DNA of 64,000 nucleotides from Hwanghaeella grinnelliae (GCF_004005845.1 NZ_SADE01000001.1:186001-250000); one strand, 5' to 3'; positions 18,451 through 27,195 are shown, counted from the first letter of the stretch. Notes: a model not told the origin generated them from the letters alone. Program-made: numbers and translations.

Positions 18451-19761
18451 ATGAAACGGGTCTGCCTCTTCGCCTTTCTTGCGCTGCTTTCGGCCGGCGT
18501 TGTGCCCAGCAAGGCGCAGGAAACCTTTTTGCATTCGCTTCCGGGGTCGGATGTCGCCGGAACATCCGACCTGCGCGAGGGGCGTCGGCTTTTCAACCTT
18601 CATTTTCTGGACCAACCTGTTGGGGCGAAACCAGGCGGGGGATTAGGCCCTCTCTTCAACAGGAATGCGTGTTCCACGTGTCATCCGCGCGGTGGGCGCG
18701 GCGCCGCGCCCGAGGGGCCGGACGACCCCCTGTTGACAGGGTTGGTGCGTTTGAGCGTGCCGGGAGAGGCCAAGAACGGCGGCCCGCTTCCTCATCCACG
18801 TTATGGCGGACAGTTGAACACGCGCGGCATACGCGGCGTGCCTGCGGAGGCGGAGGTGTCGATCACCTATCAGGTCATCACAGGCCGCTATGGAGACGGA
18901 ACGCCCTATGAACTGCGCAAGCCCGTGCTTGCCTTTCGGGATACCGCCTATGGCCGTCTTGATGATGCCCTGACGTCGCTGCGGATTGGGCAACCGATCT
19001 ATGGACTGGGGTTGCTGGATGCCGTGTCCGACGATGCTTTAGAAGCCTGGGCCGATCCGGAGGATCGGGACGACAATGGAATATCAGGGCGTGTGAACCG
19101 GGTTTGGAACGCCGCGCTCGGGGGTACGGTCCTCGGCCGGTTTGGTTGGAAGGCGAACGAACCGGACCTCGTGCAGCAGACGGCGGCGGCCTTTCTCGGC
19201 GATATCGGCATCACCAACCCCTTGTTCCCGCGTCATGACTGTGGTGTGGGACAGGAAGCCTGCCGGAAAGCCGCGGCGCGCATACCCGAACTGCTTGATG
19301 CTGGTATTGTCCGGGTTGCTGATTATGTGAGGACGATTGCGCCACCCGCGCGGCGAGGTGCAGAAACCACACTCGACGGTGAGAAACTGTTCGAAGAAGC
19401 CGGGTGCGCCCTATGCCACCGACCGTCTTTTGGGAAGATTCAATCGAGTCGTTCCTACTTGAACGGTCTGCAGGTGGATGCGTTTACCGACTTGCTTCTC
19501 CATGACATGGGCGAAGAGTTGGCGGATGGGCGCCCTGATTTCGAGGCAAGCGGACGGGAATGGCGGACGCCGCCGCTCTGGGGGCTTGGTCTTGCCGAGG
19601 CGGTACATGGCCGCTACGCGCTTTTGCATGACGGACGCGCCCAAAGCCTCGAAGAGGCTATCCTGTGGCATGGCGGTGAGGCTGAGGCGTCGCGGGAGGC
19701 GTTTCGTGCCTTTGACTTCGATCAACGTGCCGCTTTGATCGCCTTTCTAAAATCCCTCTAG
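18451..19761 (+). CDS. secreted di-haem oxidoreductase family protein (DUF1111)
   Basis: 436 residues with a Sec signal peptide (LFAFLALLSAGVVPSKAQE). Two c-type haem motifs are visible: CSTCH near residue 74 and CALCH near 319. The family sits in the periplasm, resembles cytochrome c peroxidases and is often called thiol oxidoreductase without biochemical proof. It often occurs beside imelysin or iron-transport genes, and here a ferric-iron ABC binding protein follows. AGGTGG precedes the ATG. It lies 42 bases after putA on the same strand, but a functional link to proline use is doubtful. Confidence 0.85.
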   Translation: MKRVCLFAFLALLSAGVVPSKAQETFLHSLPGSDVAGTSDLREGRRLFNLHFLDQPVGAKPGGGLGPLFNRNACSTCHPRGGRGAAPEGPDDPLLTGLVRLSVPGEAKNGGPLPHPRYGGQLNTRGIRGVPAEAEVSITYQVITGRYGDGTPYELRKPVLAFRDTAYGRLDDALTSLRIGQPIYGLGLLDAVSDDALEAWADPEDRDDNGISGRVNRVWNAALGGTVLGRFGWKANEPDLVQQTAAAFLGDIGITNPLFPRHDCGVGQEACRKAAARIPELLDAGIVRVADYVRTIAPPARRGAETTLDGEKLFEEAGCALCHRPSFGKIQSSRSYLNGLQVDAFTDLLLHDMGEELADGRPDFEASGREWRTPPLWGLGLAEAVHGRYALLHDGRAQSLEEAILWHGGEAEASREAFRAFDFDQRAALIAFLKSL

Positions 19762-19791
19762 TTCAAGAAAACGTGATTGGCTGGCAATGAA

Positions 19792-19812
19792 TGCAAGTGC
19801 GAGTGACTTGCA
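19792..19812. promoter_or_regulatory. candidate operator upstream of iron-binding protein gene
   Basis: TGCAAGT-GCGAGTG-ACTTGCA is a perfect 7+7 inverted repeat with a 7-base spacer, about 120 bases before the iron-binding protein start. TGCA-ended dyads of about this size are recognised by Fur/Mur-type regulators in Alphaproteobacteria. The match to those regulators is inference from memory of the motif, and the spacer is not a canonical Fur box. Confidence 0.4.
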
Positions 19813-19931
19813 ATATTAATCTATTCGCGATACCTCATAGTTGCGACCGCGACGCAATCGCCGAAAGGTGAGTGGCGATCCTTCGGTGCGCGCGGTGGAA
19901 ACGAATAATCAGCAGTGGGACAGGAATTAAG

Positions 19932-20951
19932 ATGCAGTGGAAAACAAGTTTTGGTGCGGCAATCGTCATGACGGGTATGGCTGCCGCGTCCGTTTCGGCA
20001 TTGGCCGCGGAAGTGAATGTCTATTCCTATCGCCAGCCTTTCCTTATCGAGCCGATGTTTGAAGAGTTCACAAAGGAAACGGGCATCGACGTCAACGTCG
20101 TCTTCGCGAAAGAAGGTTTGGTGGAACGCCTGAAGCAGGAAGGCATCAACAGCCCGGCGGACCTTCTTCTGACCGTCGACATTTCCCGCCTTGCCGCTAT
20201 CAAAAAGGCTGGCGTGACTCAGCCGGTTTCAAGCGATGTGCTGGATGATGCGGTTCCGGCGAATCTGCGCGACGACGATGGCCATTGGTTTGGGCTGACA
20301 ACCCGCGCGCGTATCATTTATGCGTCTAAGGACCGTGTCCCCAAGGGAACGGTGACCAGCTATGAAGATCTGACCAAGCCCGAATGGAAAGGCAAGATCT
20401 GCACGCGCAGCGGATCGCATGTCTATAACATCGCGTTGCTTGCCTCCAAGATCGCACATGACGGTGCGGACAAGGCGAAGGCATGGCTGAGCGGCCTGAA
20501 AGACAACCTGGCCCGTAAGCCCGAAGGTAATGACCGTGCCCAGGTCAAAGCCATCAAGGAAGGCGAATGCGACCTAGCGCTTGGCAACCACTACTATATG
20601 GGCGCGATGCTGGCGAAGCCGGAGCAGAAAGCATGGGCGGAAAGCGCCTATATCATTTTCCCCGATCAGGACGGACGCGGCACGCATGTAAATGTCTCCG
20701 GCATCGCCCTGACCAAGGCCGCGCCGAACAAGGAAAACGCCATCAAATTGATGGAATTCCTCGCCGGTGAGACCGCCCAGGAAATGTATGCGGAACTGAA
20801 CAACGAATATCCGGTTCGCGCCGGCGTTGAATGGTCGCCACTGTTGAAGTCCTGGGGTGAGTTCAAGGCGGATGACCTAAGCCTGTCCGCCATCGCTGAG
20901 CTGACGCCGAAAGCGCAGAAACTGGTGGACGAAGTCGGCTACAACGAGTAG
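19932..20951 (+). CDS. Fe(3+) ABC transporter substrate-binding protein (FutA/FbpA type)
   Basis: The 339-residue protein has a signal peptide ending ALAAE, then VNVYSYRQPFLIEPMFEEF as in FutA/FbpA iron-binding proteins. The paired tyrosines in GNHYYMGAML are typical Fe(III) ligands of the family. It captures ferric iron in the periplasm for the permease 49 bases downstream. The start at 19932 is set by the signal peptide and an AGGA upstream; an in-frame ATG at 19872 would add 20 residues without a secretion signal. Between this gene and the permease there is a stem-loop (20954-20982). Confidence 0.92.
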   Translation: MQWKTSFGAAIVMTGMAAASVSALAAEVNVYSYRQPFLIEPMFEEFTKETGIDVNVVFAKEGLVERLKQEGINSPADLLLTVDISRLAAIKKAGVTQPVSSDVLDDAVPANLRDDDGHWFGLTTRARIIYASKDRVPKGTVTSYEDLTKPEWKGKICTRSGSHVYNIALLASKIAHDGADKAKAWLSGLKDNLARKPEGNDRAQVKAIKEGECDLALGNHYYMGAMLAKPEQKAWAESAYIIFPDQDGRGTHVNVSGIALTKAAPNKENAIKLMEFLAGETAQEMYAELNNEYPVRAGVEWSPLLKSWGEFKADDLSLSAIAELTPKAQKLVDEVGYNE

Positions 20952-20953
20952 GC

Positions 20954-20982
20954 GTCCCCTTCGCCCTTTTAGGGGCAGGGAC
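20954..20982 (+). other. intercistronic stem-loop between binding protein and permease
   Basis: GTCCC-cttc-GCCC-ttttag-GGGC-a-GGGAC can fold as a two-part hairpin starting 2 bases after the binding-protein stop. It has no U-run after it. It is therefore more likely an mRNA-stabilising or attenuating element that gives the abundant binding protein more transcript than the permease, as in other ABC operons. Confidence 0.5.
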
Positions 20983-20999
20983 AATAAACTCGGGTCGAA

Positions 21000-22709
21000 A
21001 TGACGGAAATCGTCGAACCGACAGGCGAATTATTGATGAAGCCTTCCCGGCCCGCGTCCGCAACAGGACGCGGGCGTTGGGTTCTTGGGGCTCTTTTCGT
21101 CGCGGGCATGGTACTTCTTCCGGTGCTGTCCATTGTGTGGATCGCCTTCAATCCGGTCGAGAATATCTGGCCCCACCTTCTCTCAACGGTACTGCCGCGT
21201 TATGTCAGCAACACGTTGACCTTAATGATCGGGGTTGGTGTCGGCACGACCGTGGGGGGCATCACGACCGCTTGGCTGGTCACCATGTGTCGGTTTCCCG
21301 GCAAGCGGTTCTTCGAATGGGCCCTGATCTTGCCATTGGCGATGCCAGCCTATGTGGTCGCCTATGTCTATACGGACTTGCTGGAATATGCCGGCCCCGT
21401 TCAATCCGCCCTTCGAGATTTGATGGGATGGGAGCTGAAGTCGGATTATTGGTTCCCGCCGATCCGTAGCCATGGTGGGGCCATCGTCGTCTTGTCGTTG
21501 GTCTTGTATCCTTACGTTTACATGATGGCGCGAGCGGCGTTCTTGCAGCAATCGGTCTGTGTCCTTGAAGCGGGGCGCGTGCTGGGCCGCAGCCCCTGGC
21601 GCTGCTTCTGGACGATTGGTCTGCCATTGGCACGGCCCGCTGTGGTGGCCGGCGTCGCGCTGGCGATGATGGAGACCCTCAACGATTTCGGAACGATCGA
21701 TTTCTTCGGCGTCCATACATTGACCGCCGGTGTCTTCGATGTCTGGCTGAACATGGGCAATGCGGGCGGCGCCGCGCAAATAGCACTGGTCATGTTGGTC
21801 TTCGTGATCGGACTGTTGTGGATTGAACGGCAGTCGCGTAGACGGCAGCGATTTCATCAGACGACGAACCGTTACCAAGCTTTGCCCGGCTATGCGTTGA
21901 GGCCGTCCTTGCGCGTCGGAGCGGTTCTGATGTGCGCCCTGCCGATCATCCTGGGTTTCGTCGTTCCCGCCGCAATCCTGCTCGATTACGCGGTCCTGTA
22001 TTTCGATCAATCCTTCTCGATCGAGTATTTCGAATTCGCCCGGAACAGCCTGCTACTGTCGGGAATCTCGGCCTGCGCGGCGGTGATGGTCGGATTGTTC
22101 CTCGCCTATGCCATGCGCATCGGCGGCGGCAAGGTTTTGAACACGGCTGCCCGGTTGGCCAGTGTCGGCTATGCGGTGCCCGGTGCGGTCCTTGCGGTCG
22201 GTGTGCTGGTTCCATTCGCCCGGTTCGACAATGGGATCGATGCGGTCATGCGCAGCACCTTCGATGTGTCCACGGGTCTGCTTCTGTCGGGCACTGTCTT
22301 TGCGCTGGTCTTTGCCTATGTGGTCCGGTTCCTTGCGGTCGGCATGGGCGGGGTGGAAGCCAGCCTGGCCAAGGTCACGAAGAATATGGACGATGCGGCG
22401 CGGACATTGGGACATGGCCCCTGGGCGACCCTGAAACGTGTTCATTTGCCGATGATCCGCAGCGGCATATTGGGCGGCGCTGTCCTGGTGTTCGTCGATA
22501 CCATGAAAGAACTGCCGGCGACGCTTATTCTGCGGCCGTTCAACTTCGACACGTTGGCAACTTTCGTCTACCAGTATGCGAGCGATGAGCGTTTGGCGGA
22601 AAGCGCGCTTGGCGCTCTTACAATCGTTGCCGCCGGCGTGGTTCCCGTCCTGATGCTAAGCCGCGCGATCAGCACAGCCCGGCCAGGTCATGCGGGTGAA
22701 GACAGCTGA
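21000..22709 (+). CDS. iron(III) ABC transporter permease (FbpB/FutB type)
   Basis: A 569-residue membrane protein with two fused BPD-type permease halves. The EAA-like loops are VLEAGRVLGRSPWRCFWTIGLP near residue 185 and MDDAARTLGHGPWATLKRVHLP near 465. This double-length form is standard for Fe(III) ABC importers. It forms the channel for iron delivered by the preceding binding protein. The required ATPase is not encoded next to it: the next gene is convergent and unrelated. The TGA at 22707-22709 touches the stop of that gene. Confidence 0.92.
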   Translation: MTEIVEPTGELLMKPSRPASATGRGRWVLGALFVAGMVLLPVLSIVWIAFNPVENIWPHLLSTVLPRYVSNTLTLMIGVGVGTTVGGITTAWLVTMCRFPGKRFFEWALILPLAMPAYVVAYVYTDLLEYAGPVQSALRDLMGWELKSDYWFPPIRSHGGAIVVLSLVLYPYVYMMARAAFLQQSVCVLEAGRVLGRSPWRCFWTIGLPLARPAVVAGVALAMMETLNDFGTIDFFGVHTLTAGVFDVWLNMGNAGGAAQIALVMLVFVIGLLWIERQSRRRQRFHQTTNRYQALPGYALRPSLRVGAVLMCALPIILGFVVPAAILLDYAVLYFDQSFSIEYFEFARNSLLLSGISACAAVMVGLFLAYAMRIGGGKVLNTAARLASVGYAVPGAVLAVGVLVPFARFDNGIDAVMRSTFDVSTGLLLSGTVFALVFAYVVRFLAVGMGGVEASLAKVTKNMDDAARTLGHGPWATLKRVHLPMIRSGILGGAVLVFVDTMKELPATLILRPFNFDTLATFVYQYASDERLAESALGALTIVAAGVVPVLMLSRAISTARPGHAGEDS

Positions 22710-23126
22710 TCAAATTGACGGTTCCGTATCGTCCGTTGGAAAAACCTCCGCGCCCTCGGGTATGTCGTAATAGTCGCCTTTGAACTGGGCGAAGATATGA
22801 CGGTTCATCTGCAGGTCATGTGTGTCGTTGAGTGAGCCGGCACCGACGGAAACCCTTCCACTTTCCGTTTGGCGCCAGAACAGGTTCGACCCACAGTGTC
22901 CGCAAAAACCGCGTTCCGCCTTTTCCGAAGACCGGTACCAAATCAGGGCGTTCTCCCGGTCGGCAATCGTCAAATCGTTTTCTGAGACTTCCGCGGACGC
23001 AGCATAGTGACCGCTGGTCCGGCGACATTGCCCGCAATGGCAGCCGATTATGGGATCGAGGAGGCCGTCGATTCGGTAGGCTACAGCGCCGCACAAACAC
23101 CCACCCGTTGTTGGTTTGACCGTCAT
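22710..23126 (-). CDS. GFA/CENP-V-like zinc protein
   Basis: The 138-residue product begins TVKPTTGGCLCGAVAYRI. It has the zinc-binding cysteines of the GFA fold: CLCGAV, GCHCGQCRRTSG and FCGHCGSNLFW. Founding member Gfa was proposed to act on S-hydroxymethylglutathione, but most homologues have no proven function. ATG 23126 gives the family start; the frame extends upstream without similarity. It lies downstream of the leucine-dehydrogenase-type gene on the same strand but is separated from it by a strong terminator, so it needs its own promoter or readthrough. Confidence 0.88.
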   Translation of the reverse strand: MTVKPTTGGCLCGAVAYRIDGLLDPIIGCHCGQCRRTSGHYAASAEVSENDLTIADRENALIWYRSSEKAERGFCGHCGSNLFWRQTESGRVSVGAGSLNDTHDLQMNRHIFAQFKGDYYDIPEGAEVFPTDDTEPSI

Positions 23127-23153
23127 GACGTTTCGTCCGGATTGCCGGGACGC

Positions 23154-23187
23154 AAAAAGCCCCGACGGCACTTCACCATCGGGGCCT
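23154..23187 (-). terminator. rho-independent terminator after the Leu/Glu-type dehydrogenase gene
   Basis: Read on the minus strand, GCCCCGATGG-TGAAGTG-CCGTCGGGGC is followed by TTTTT. The stem has 7 strong pairs plus inner GG/CC pairs. It lies about 45 bases past the dehydrogenase stop (23231) and before the GFA gene start. The plus-strand reading has no T-run. Confidence 0.85.
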
Positions 23188-23230
23188 TCGGGTGTCCAGC
23201 ACCTGGGTAGCCTAGGCGTTCAAGTCGCCG

Positions 23231-24280
23231 TTACGCGGCCTGCTGTGCGGTGCCCAAGCGAAATTTGCGTTCCGCAAGCCGGTCAGCGGCGGTATGGGTT
23301 GGTAGCCCCTCGCTTTCGGCCAAGGCATAGATTTCAAGCAGGACATCGCCGATGCCGGCGACATGGGCGAAGGCCTGACCGTGATCGTAGTCAGGGCCTT
23401 CGTGGTAGATGTGGATAACCCCACCCGCGTTGATTACGTAATCGGGCGCATAGAGGATACCCCGTTGCGCCAGATGATCGCCGTCCGCCGCCGTGGCCAA
23501 TTGGTTGTTGGCTGAGCCGGCAACGATTGACGCCTTGAGGCGTGCGATCGTCGTTTCGGTCAAGGTCGCGCCGAGGGCACAGGGTGCATAGACGTCGACA
23601 TCCGCGTCGTAGATATCGTCCAGCGGAACCGTAACGGCGTTCAGTTCCTTTTCTGCGCGCGCCATGGCGGTCTGGTTGATATCCGTGACGACCAATTTAG
23701 CGCCGGCGACACACAGTTGGTTGGCCAAATCATAGCCGACATGCCCCAAACCCTGGACGGCTACGCGCACGCCCGTAAGGTCGTCCTTGCCCAGCTTGTA
23801 TTTCACTGAAGCCTTGATTCCGGCGAAGACGCCATAAGCGGTTGCAGGGGAAGGATCGCCACCTTCGCCTTTGACGCCTTTGACATGGGCCGTGCCGCGG
23901 CGGATTTCAGTCATGTCATCCGGAGTCGTCCCGACGTCCTCGGCAATCGTATAGGTACCGTTCAGGCGATCGACCAAGCGGCCCATAGCGCGCATCATCG
24001 CAGGCGTTTTTTCGGTTTTGGCATCGCCAATGATGACGGACTTCCCACCCCCATACGGCAGATTCGCCAAGGCGTTCTTATAGGTCATGCCTTTGGATAG
24101 GCGGAGGACATCGGTCAGGGCGTCGTCCTCGCTGGCATAGTCCCACATTCTGCACCCGCCAAGGGCAGGGCCCCGGTTGGTGTTGTGTACGGCGATGATC
24201 GCATTCAAACCGGTCGCTTCGTCATGACAGTAGACGACTTGTTCGTGATTATCGAAGTGAGGGGAACTGAAAAGGGACAT
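23231..24280 (-). CDS. Glu/Leu/Phe/Val dehydrogenase, leucine dehydrogenase-like
   Basis: 349 residues, the short form typical of leucine/phenylalanine dehydrogenases rather than 420-450-residue GDH. The substrate domain has GPALGGCRMW and the catalytic Lys in LPYGGGKSVI. The NAD domain has VAVQGLGHVGYDLA. It deaminates a branched-chain or aromatic amino acid oxidatively. ATG 24280 is preceded by GGAAGGAGCGACCCA, an excellent ribosome binding site; the upstream extension to 24316 has no support. Promoter, operator-like dyad and terminator are all visible, so it is a regulated monocistron. Confidence 0.92.
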   Translation of the reverse strand: MSLFSSPHFDNHEQVVYCHDEATGLNAIIAVHNTNRGPALGGCRMWDYASEDDALTDVLRLSKGMTYKNALANLPYGGGKSVIIGDAKTEKTPAMMRAMGRLVDRLNGTYTIAEDVGTTPDDMTEIRRGTAHVKGVKGEGGDPSPATAYGVFAGIKASVKYKLGKDDLTGVRVAVQGLGHVGYDLANQLCVAGAKLVVTDINQTAMARAEKELNAVTVPLDDIYDADVDVYAPCALGATLTETTIARLKASIVAGSANNQLATAADGDHLAQRGILYAPDYVINAGGVIHIYHEGPDYDHGQAFAHVAGIGDVLLEIYALAESEGLPTHTAADRLAERKFRLGTAQQAA

Positions 24281-24379
24281 TGGGTCGCTCCTTCCTGGGC
24301 AGGCAGCAAAGTCCAATTCTTGCCGGCCCGAACGGCGCGCTTTTACAGGCGACGGAACGCCGGGCCATGCGCAGCTGCC

Positions 24380-24398
24380 ATTGAAATATTATTTCAAT
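24380..24398. promoter_or_regulatory. operator-like palindrome at the dehydrogenase start site
   Basis: ATTGAAAT-ATT-ATTTCAAT is a perfect 8+8 inverted repeat with a 3-base spacer. It begins directly downstream of the minus-strand -10 box and covers the predicted +1. That position suits a repressor. The AT-rich dyad would suit an Lrp/AsnC or a small MarR/TetR-type factor, but none is encoded next to it. Confidence 0.6.
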
Positions 24399-24427
24399 AA
24401 TATAATGCTCTTTTGCGCATGTCCCAA
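24399..24427 (-). promoter_or_regulatory. sigma-70-type promoter of the dehydrogenase gene
   Basis: On the minus strand TTGGGA (24427-24422) and TATATT (24404-24399) are separated by exactly 17 bases. The -10 matches consensus at 5 of 6 and the -35 at 4 of 6. The predicted start is near 24392, leaving an untranslated leader of about 110 bases. Confidence 0.6.
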
Positions 24428-24585
24428 TCATCTAAATGAGAGGAACAGAAAAAAGACGCAATGTTTTCAGTTCGTTAATGCGTATGGAAAGGAAAGTTCG
24501 TTTGGCGCAAACTGCACGCATTGAAGTTGCGGTATCGCGCTGCACGCATTGCGCCGCACAAAAGCCGTGAAGCATGGGGTGGGGC

Positions 24586-25512
24586 ATGAAGGTTGGTCAG
24601 AACGGAAGACGATTGCGGGCGATCATCGACTGCGATCCGGGTGTCGACGATGCTATCGCCTTGATGGTGGCGTCCTCGCCCGATTCAGAATTCGAGCTGA
24701 TCGGCGTCACCGCAGTCGCCGGCAATTTGCCGCTTCAGGACACTTTCCGGAACGCACGGGCTTTAATGGCTTTTCTCGGCCGGCCTGACTTGCCGGTGCT
24801 TGCGGGCGCGGACCGGCCCATGACCCGCGAACCGGTTCCCGCCATTCACCATATTCACGGGGCGAATGGGCTTGGTGGGTATGAATTGGAAATGCCCATC
24901 GCGTCGACACCGACCAAAACGGCGATCGAGTATATTATTGAAGCCTGTTCCCAAGGACCGGTCACATTGTGCCCCATCGGTCCTTTGACAACGATTGCGC
25001 AACTGTTGGCAAAGGCGCCCGAAGTCATTCCGGCCATCGACCGTATCGTTCTTATGGGCGGGGCTGCCTTCGTACCGGGAAATGTCACGCAAACTGCGGA
25101 ATTCAATATCTGGGCGGATCCGCATGCGGCGGCCGTGATCTTCAATGCGCCGATCGAAAAGGTGATGATCGGATTGGATGTGACACTACAAGTCGGGGCC
25201 GAGCCGTCTTGGATCGAAACTCTCGCGAATCCTGGGCACCGAACAGCGTTGGCGGCGGCGGCGATGCTGCGAGGGTATAACAGTGGCTCGATGGCACTGC
25301 ATGACCCCTGCGTCCCGGTATTCTTGGATCGGCCGGATTTGTTCGACGGCCAGCGTTGCCGTGTATCCGTTGGAACGGAAGACGGGTCCGATGGCTATGG
25401 GCAGACATTTGCAACGCCGGACCCGTCGGGTGATACAATTGTTTTGAACAAGGTGGACGCGGACGGTGTCCGCGCCCATGTCGCCGAGGCAATTTTCTCA
25501 CTGGGCGATTGA
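24586..25512 (+). CDS. inosine/uridine-preferring nucleoside hydrolase
   Basis: The protein is about 308 residues and has the calcium-binding family signature IIDCDPGVDDAIALM near the N-terminus. Further family elements are PITTIAQL-like GPLTTIAQLL, VLMGGAA and EFNIWADPHAA. It cleaves the N-glycosidic bond of ribonucleosides for salvage. ATG 24574 and ATG 24586 are both possible; the latter is preceded by GGGGTGGGGC. The upstream region (24428-24573) carries a 12-base direct repeat, CTGCACGCATTG at 24512 and 24540. Confidence 0.92.
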   Translation: MKVGQNGRRLRAIIDCDPGVDDAIALMVASSPDSEFELIGVTAVAGNLPLQDTFRNARALMAFLGRPDLPVLAGADRPMTREPVPAIHHIHGANGLGGYELEMPIASTPTKTAIEYIIEACSQGPVTLCPIGPLTTIAQLLAKAPEVIPAIDRIVLMGGAAFVPGNVTQTAEFNIWADPHAAAVIFNAPIEKVMIGLDVTLQVGAEPSWIETLANPGHRTALAAAAMLRGYNSGSMALHDPCVPVFLDRPDLFDGQRCRVSVGTEDGSDGYGQTFATPDPSGDTIVLNKVDADGVRAHVAEAIFSLGD

Positions 25513-25520
25513 GTGAGCTT

Positions 25521-26117
25521 TCAGAGGCCGAGTTTCTTCTCGACGAAGAAAAGGCGGTCCTGCCCCCAGAACGGTTCTCCATCGACGATATACCAGGGCA
25601 TGCCGAATACGCCGGCCTCGATGGCCTCATCGGTATATTGCTCAAACCGTGCGGCGACGTCTTCGCTCTTCGAACGCTCCAGTAGAGCTGGGCCGTCCAG
25701 CCCTTCGGCGGTGGCGATGGCGGCAACGGTGTCTTCATCCGCCAAATTCTCGTCTTCCGCCCAGCAACCGCGCATCAATGCAAAGGAGAGGGCGCCGATA
25801 TCCAGGCCCATCAATTGCGCGGCGATTGCGATCTGCGCGGAGCACCGATCGGGCGTCGGATGGAATTTCGGTTGCAGGTTCAAGGCAAGCCCGGACTCGT
25901 CCCGCCAGCGACGGAGTTCGGCAAGACGGTAGTTGCGGCGCTGGACAGGGCGTTTGGCAAGGGGTAACCCACCGCTTGCGGCAAAGACCTTTCCAGCGTC
26001 GATCGGTCTGAAGTTAATTGTGGTATTTGCCTGTTTCGCAGCGTTTATCAGGCGCTGATGGCCCAGATAGGACCATGGCGAAAGGTGAGAATAGTAGTAA
26101 TCGATAGTACCGGCCAA
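25521..26117 (-). CDS. 2-hydroxychromene-2-carboxylate isomerase / DsbA-like (kappa GST) family
   Basis: A 198-residue thioredoxin-fold protein beginning IDYYYSHLSPWSYLGHQRL, where the Ser replaces the CxxC of true DsbA. VFGMPWYIVDGEPFWGQDRL near the C-terminus is the cis-Pro region of HCCA isomerases. The family uses glutathione for isomerisation in aromatic catabolism, but many members lie outside such pathways, and no naphthalene genes are nearby. It is convergent with the nucleoside hydrolase (8-base gap). Confidence 0.88.
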   Translation of the reverse strand: MAGTIDYYYSHLSPWSYLGHQRLINAAKQANTTINFRPIDAGKVFAASGGLPLAKRPVQRRNYRLAELRRWRDESGLALNLQPKFHPTPDRCSAQIAIAAQLMGLDIGALSFALMRGCWAEDENLADEDTVAAIATAEGLDGPALLERSKSEDVAARFEQYTDEAIEAGVFGMPWYIVDGEPFWGQDRLFFVEKKLGL

Positions 26118-26257
26118 AATGTTTCCCCCGTCCAGACTTGTTTATGTGGGCTACAGAATATCCTTATTGCGAGTGCGGGCAAGAGTTCAGAATGCTGGCA
26201 ACAGACTGCCGGTGACGATTAAGTAAACGACGATTTTTTGCAGAGGTTGATATTCAG

Positions 26258-27172
26258 ATGGTAGGCACGGCGATATTCGAACGCCAAAATCGCGCGGTTG
26301 CAGGCATCGCCCATATGCTGTTCGGCATGCTGATTCTGACGGGTATGGACGTGCTGGTGAAGGTCATCGTCCAAGCGGATTTTCATCCGATCCAGATCCT
26401 TTTTGTCCGTGGGTGGATCGTGCTTGCGATCATGTTCGCCGTACTGCCCTGGTTCGGCGGGCTGCCTGCGCTGAAACCCGTTCGTCCGTATGCCTTAGTG
26501 GTTCGGGGTGCGATCGGATTTCTGGCGCCTTTCAGTTTTTTCACGGCGTTGAAAACAGTTCCCCTGGCCGATGCGACCGTGGTGTTCTTCGCGGCGCCGC
26601 TGTTGATGACAGGTTTGTCCCCCTTTGTGCTCAAGGAAAAGGTCGGCCCGTATCGTTGGGGCGCGGTCGTGGTTGGGTTTGTTGGGGTCGTTATTGCCGT
26701 GAACCCGTCGACAAGCGGAATGAATCCGATGTTGTTCATGGTTTTCCTGGCACTGCTCGCGTACACCGCGCTGGCATTGATGGGGCGCTGGTTGGGGGAT
26801 ACGGAAACAACCTTCCGGCTGGTGTTCTATTTCAACCTTGGAATACTTGTCGTGTCTTCGGTTCTTGTCGCCTTCGTCTGGAAGCCGATTTCCATTGAAG
26901 CCTTCGGGGCGTTGATCGCGATATCCGTCATGGCCCTGGTCGGTCATGTGTTGCTGACGAAGGCATTCATCATGGCGCCCTTGTCGATCGTTTCCCCATT
27001 TGAATACAGCTCGCTGCTTTGGGCTGCTGTCCTGGGGTATCTGGTCTTTGGCGATGTACCGCCGGAAACGGTATGGATCGGGGGGGCGATCATCGCAGCC
27101 AGCGGTATGTTCATCCTGTATCGGGAAGCCCGATTGGCAAGAAGGCCGAAAGTGGAACCGCCGCCTGCGTGA
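26258..27172 (+). CDS. EamA/DMT family transporter, third copy
   Basis: A 304-residue hydrophobic protein with the EamA repeat pattern (LILTGMDVLVKVIVQADFHP in the first half, IVSPFEYSSLLWAAVLGYLV in the second). The family normally has ten helices. It closely resembles RhaT/S-adenosylmethionine-type exporters in general pattern, but the substrate is unknown. It is monocistronic and convergent with the acyl-CoA ligase gene. Its basic C-terminal tail (REARLARRPK) is probably cytoplasmic. Confidence 0.88.
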   Translation: MVGTAIFERQNRAVAGIAHMLFGMLILTGMDVLVKVIVQADFHPIQILFVRGWIVLAIMFAVLPWFGGLPALKPVRPYALVVRGAIGFLAPFSFFTALKTVPLADATVVFFAAPLLMTGLSPFVLKEKVGPYRWGAVVVGFVGVVIAVNPSTSGMNPMLFMVFLALLAYTALALMGRWLGDTETTFRLVFYFNLGILVVSSVLVAFVWKPISIEAFGALIAISVMALVGHVLLTKAFIMAPLSIVSPFEYSSLLWAAVLGYLVFGDVPPETVWIGGAIIAASGMFILYREARLARRPKVEPPPA

Positions 27173-27195
27173 GGCTGGGCAGTTAGCTCGGACCG

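Noticed and set aside
24512-24551. 12-base direct repeat CTGCACGCATTG, two copies 28 bases apart
   Set aside because: Only two copies, no palindromy and no neighbouring integrase or array features; insufficient for a CRISPR, att site or iteron.
8766-27172. Three EamA exporters as a single system
   Set aside because: Two are adjacent and probably duplicated, but the third is 16 kb away with different surroundings, so no joint function is implied.
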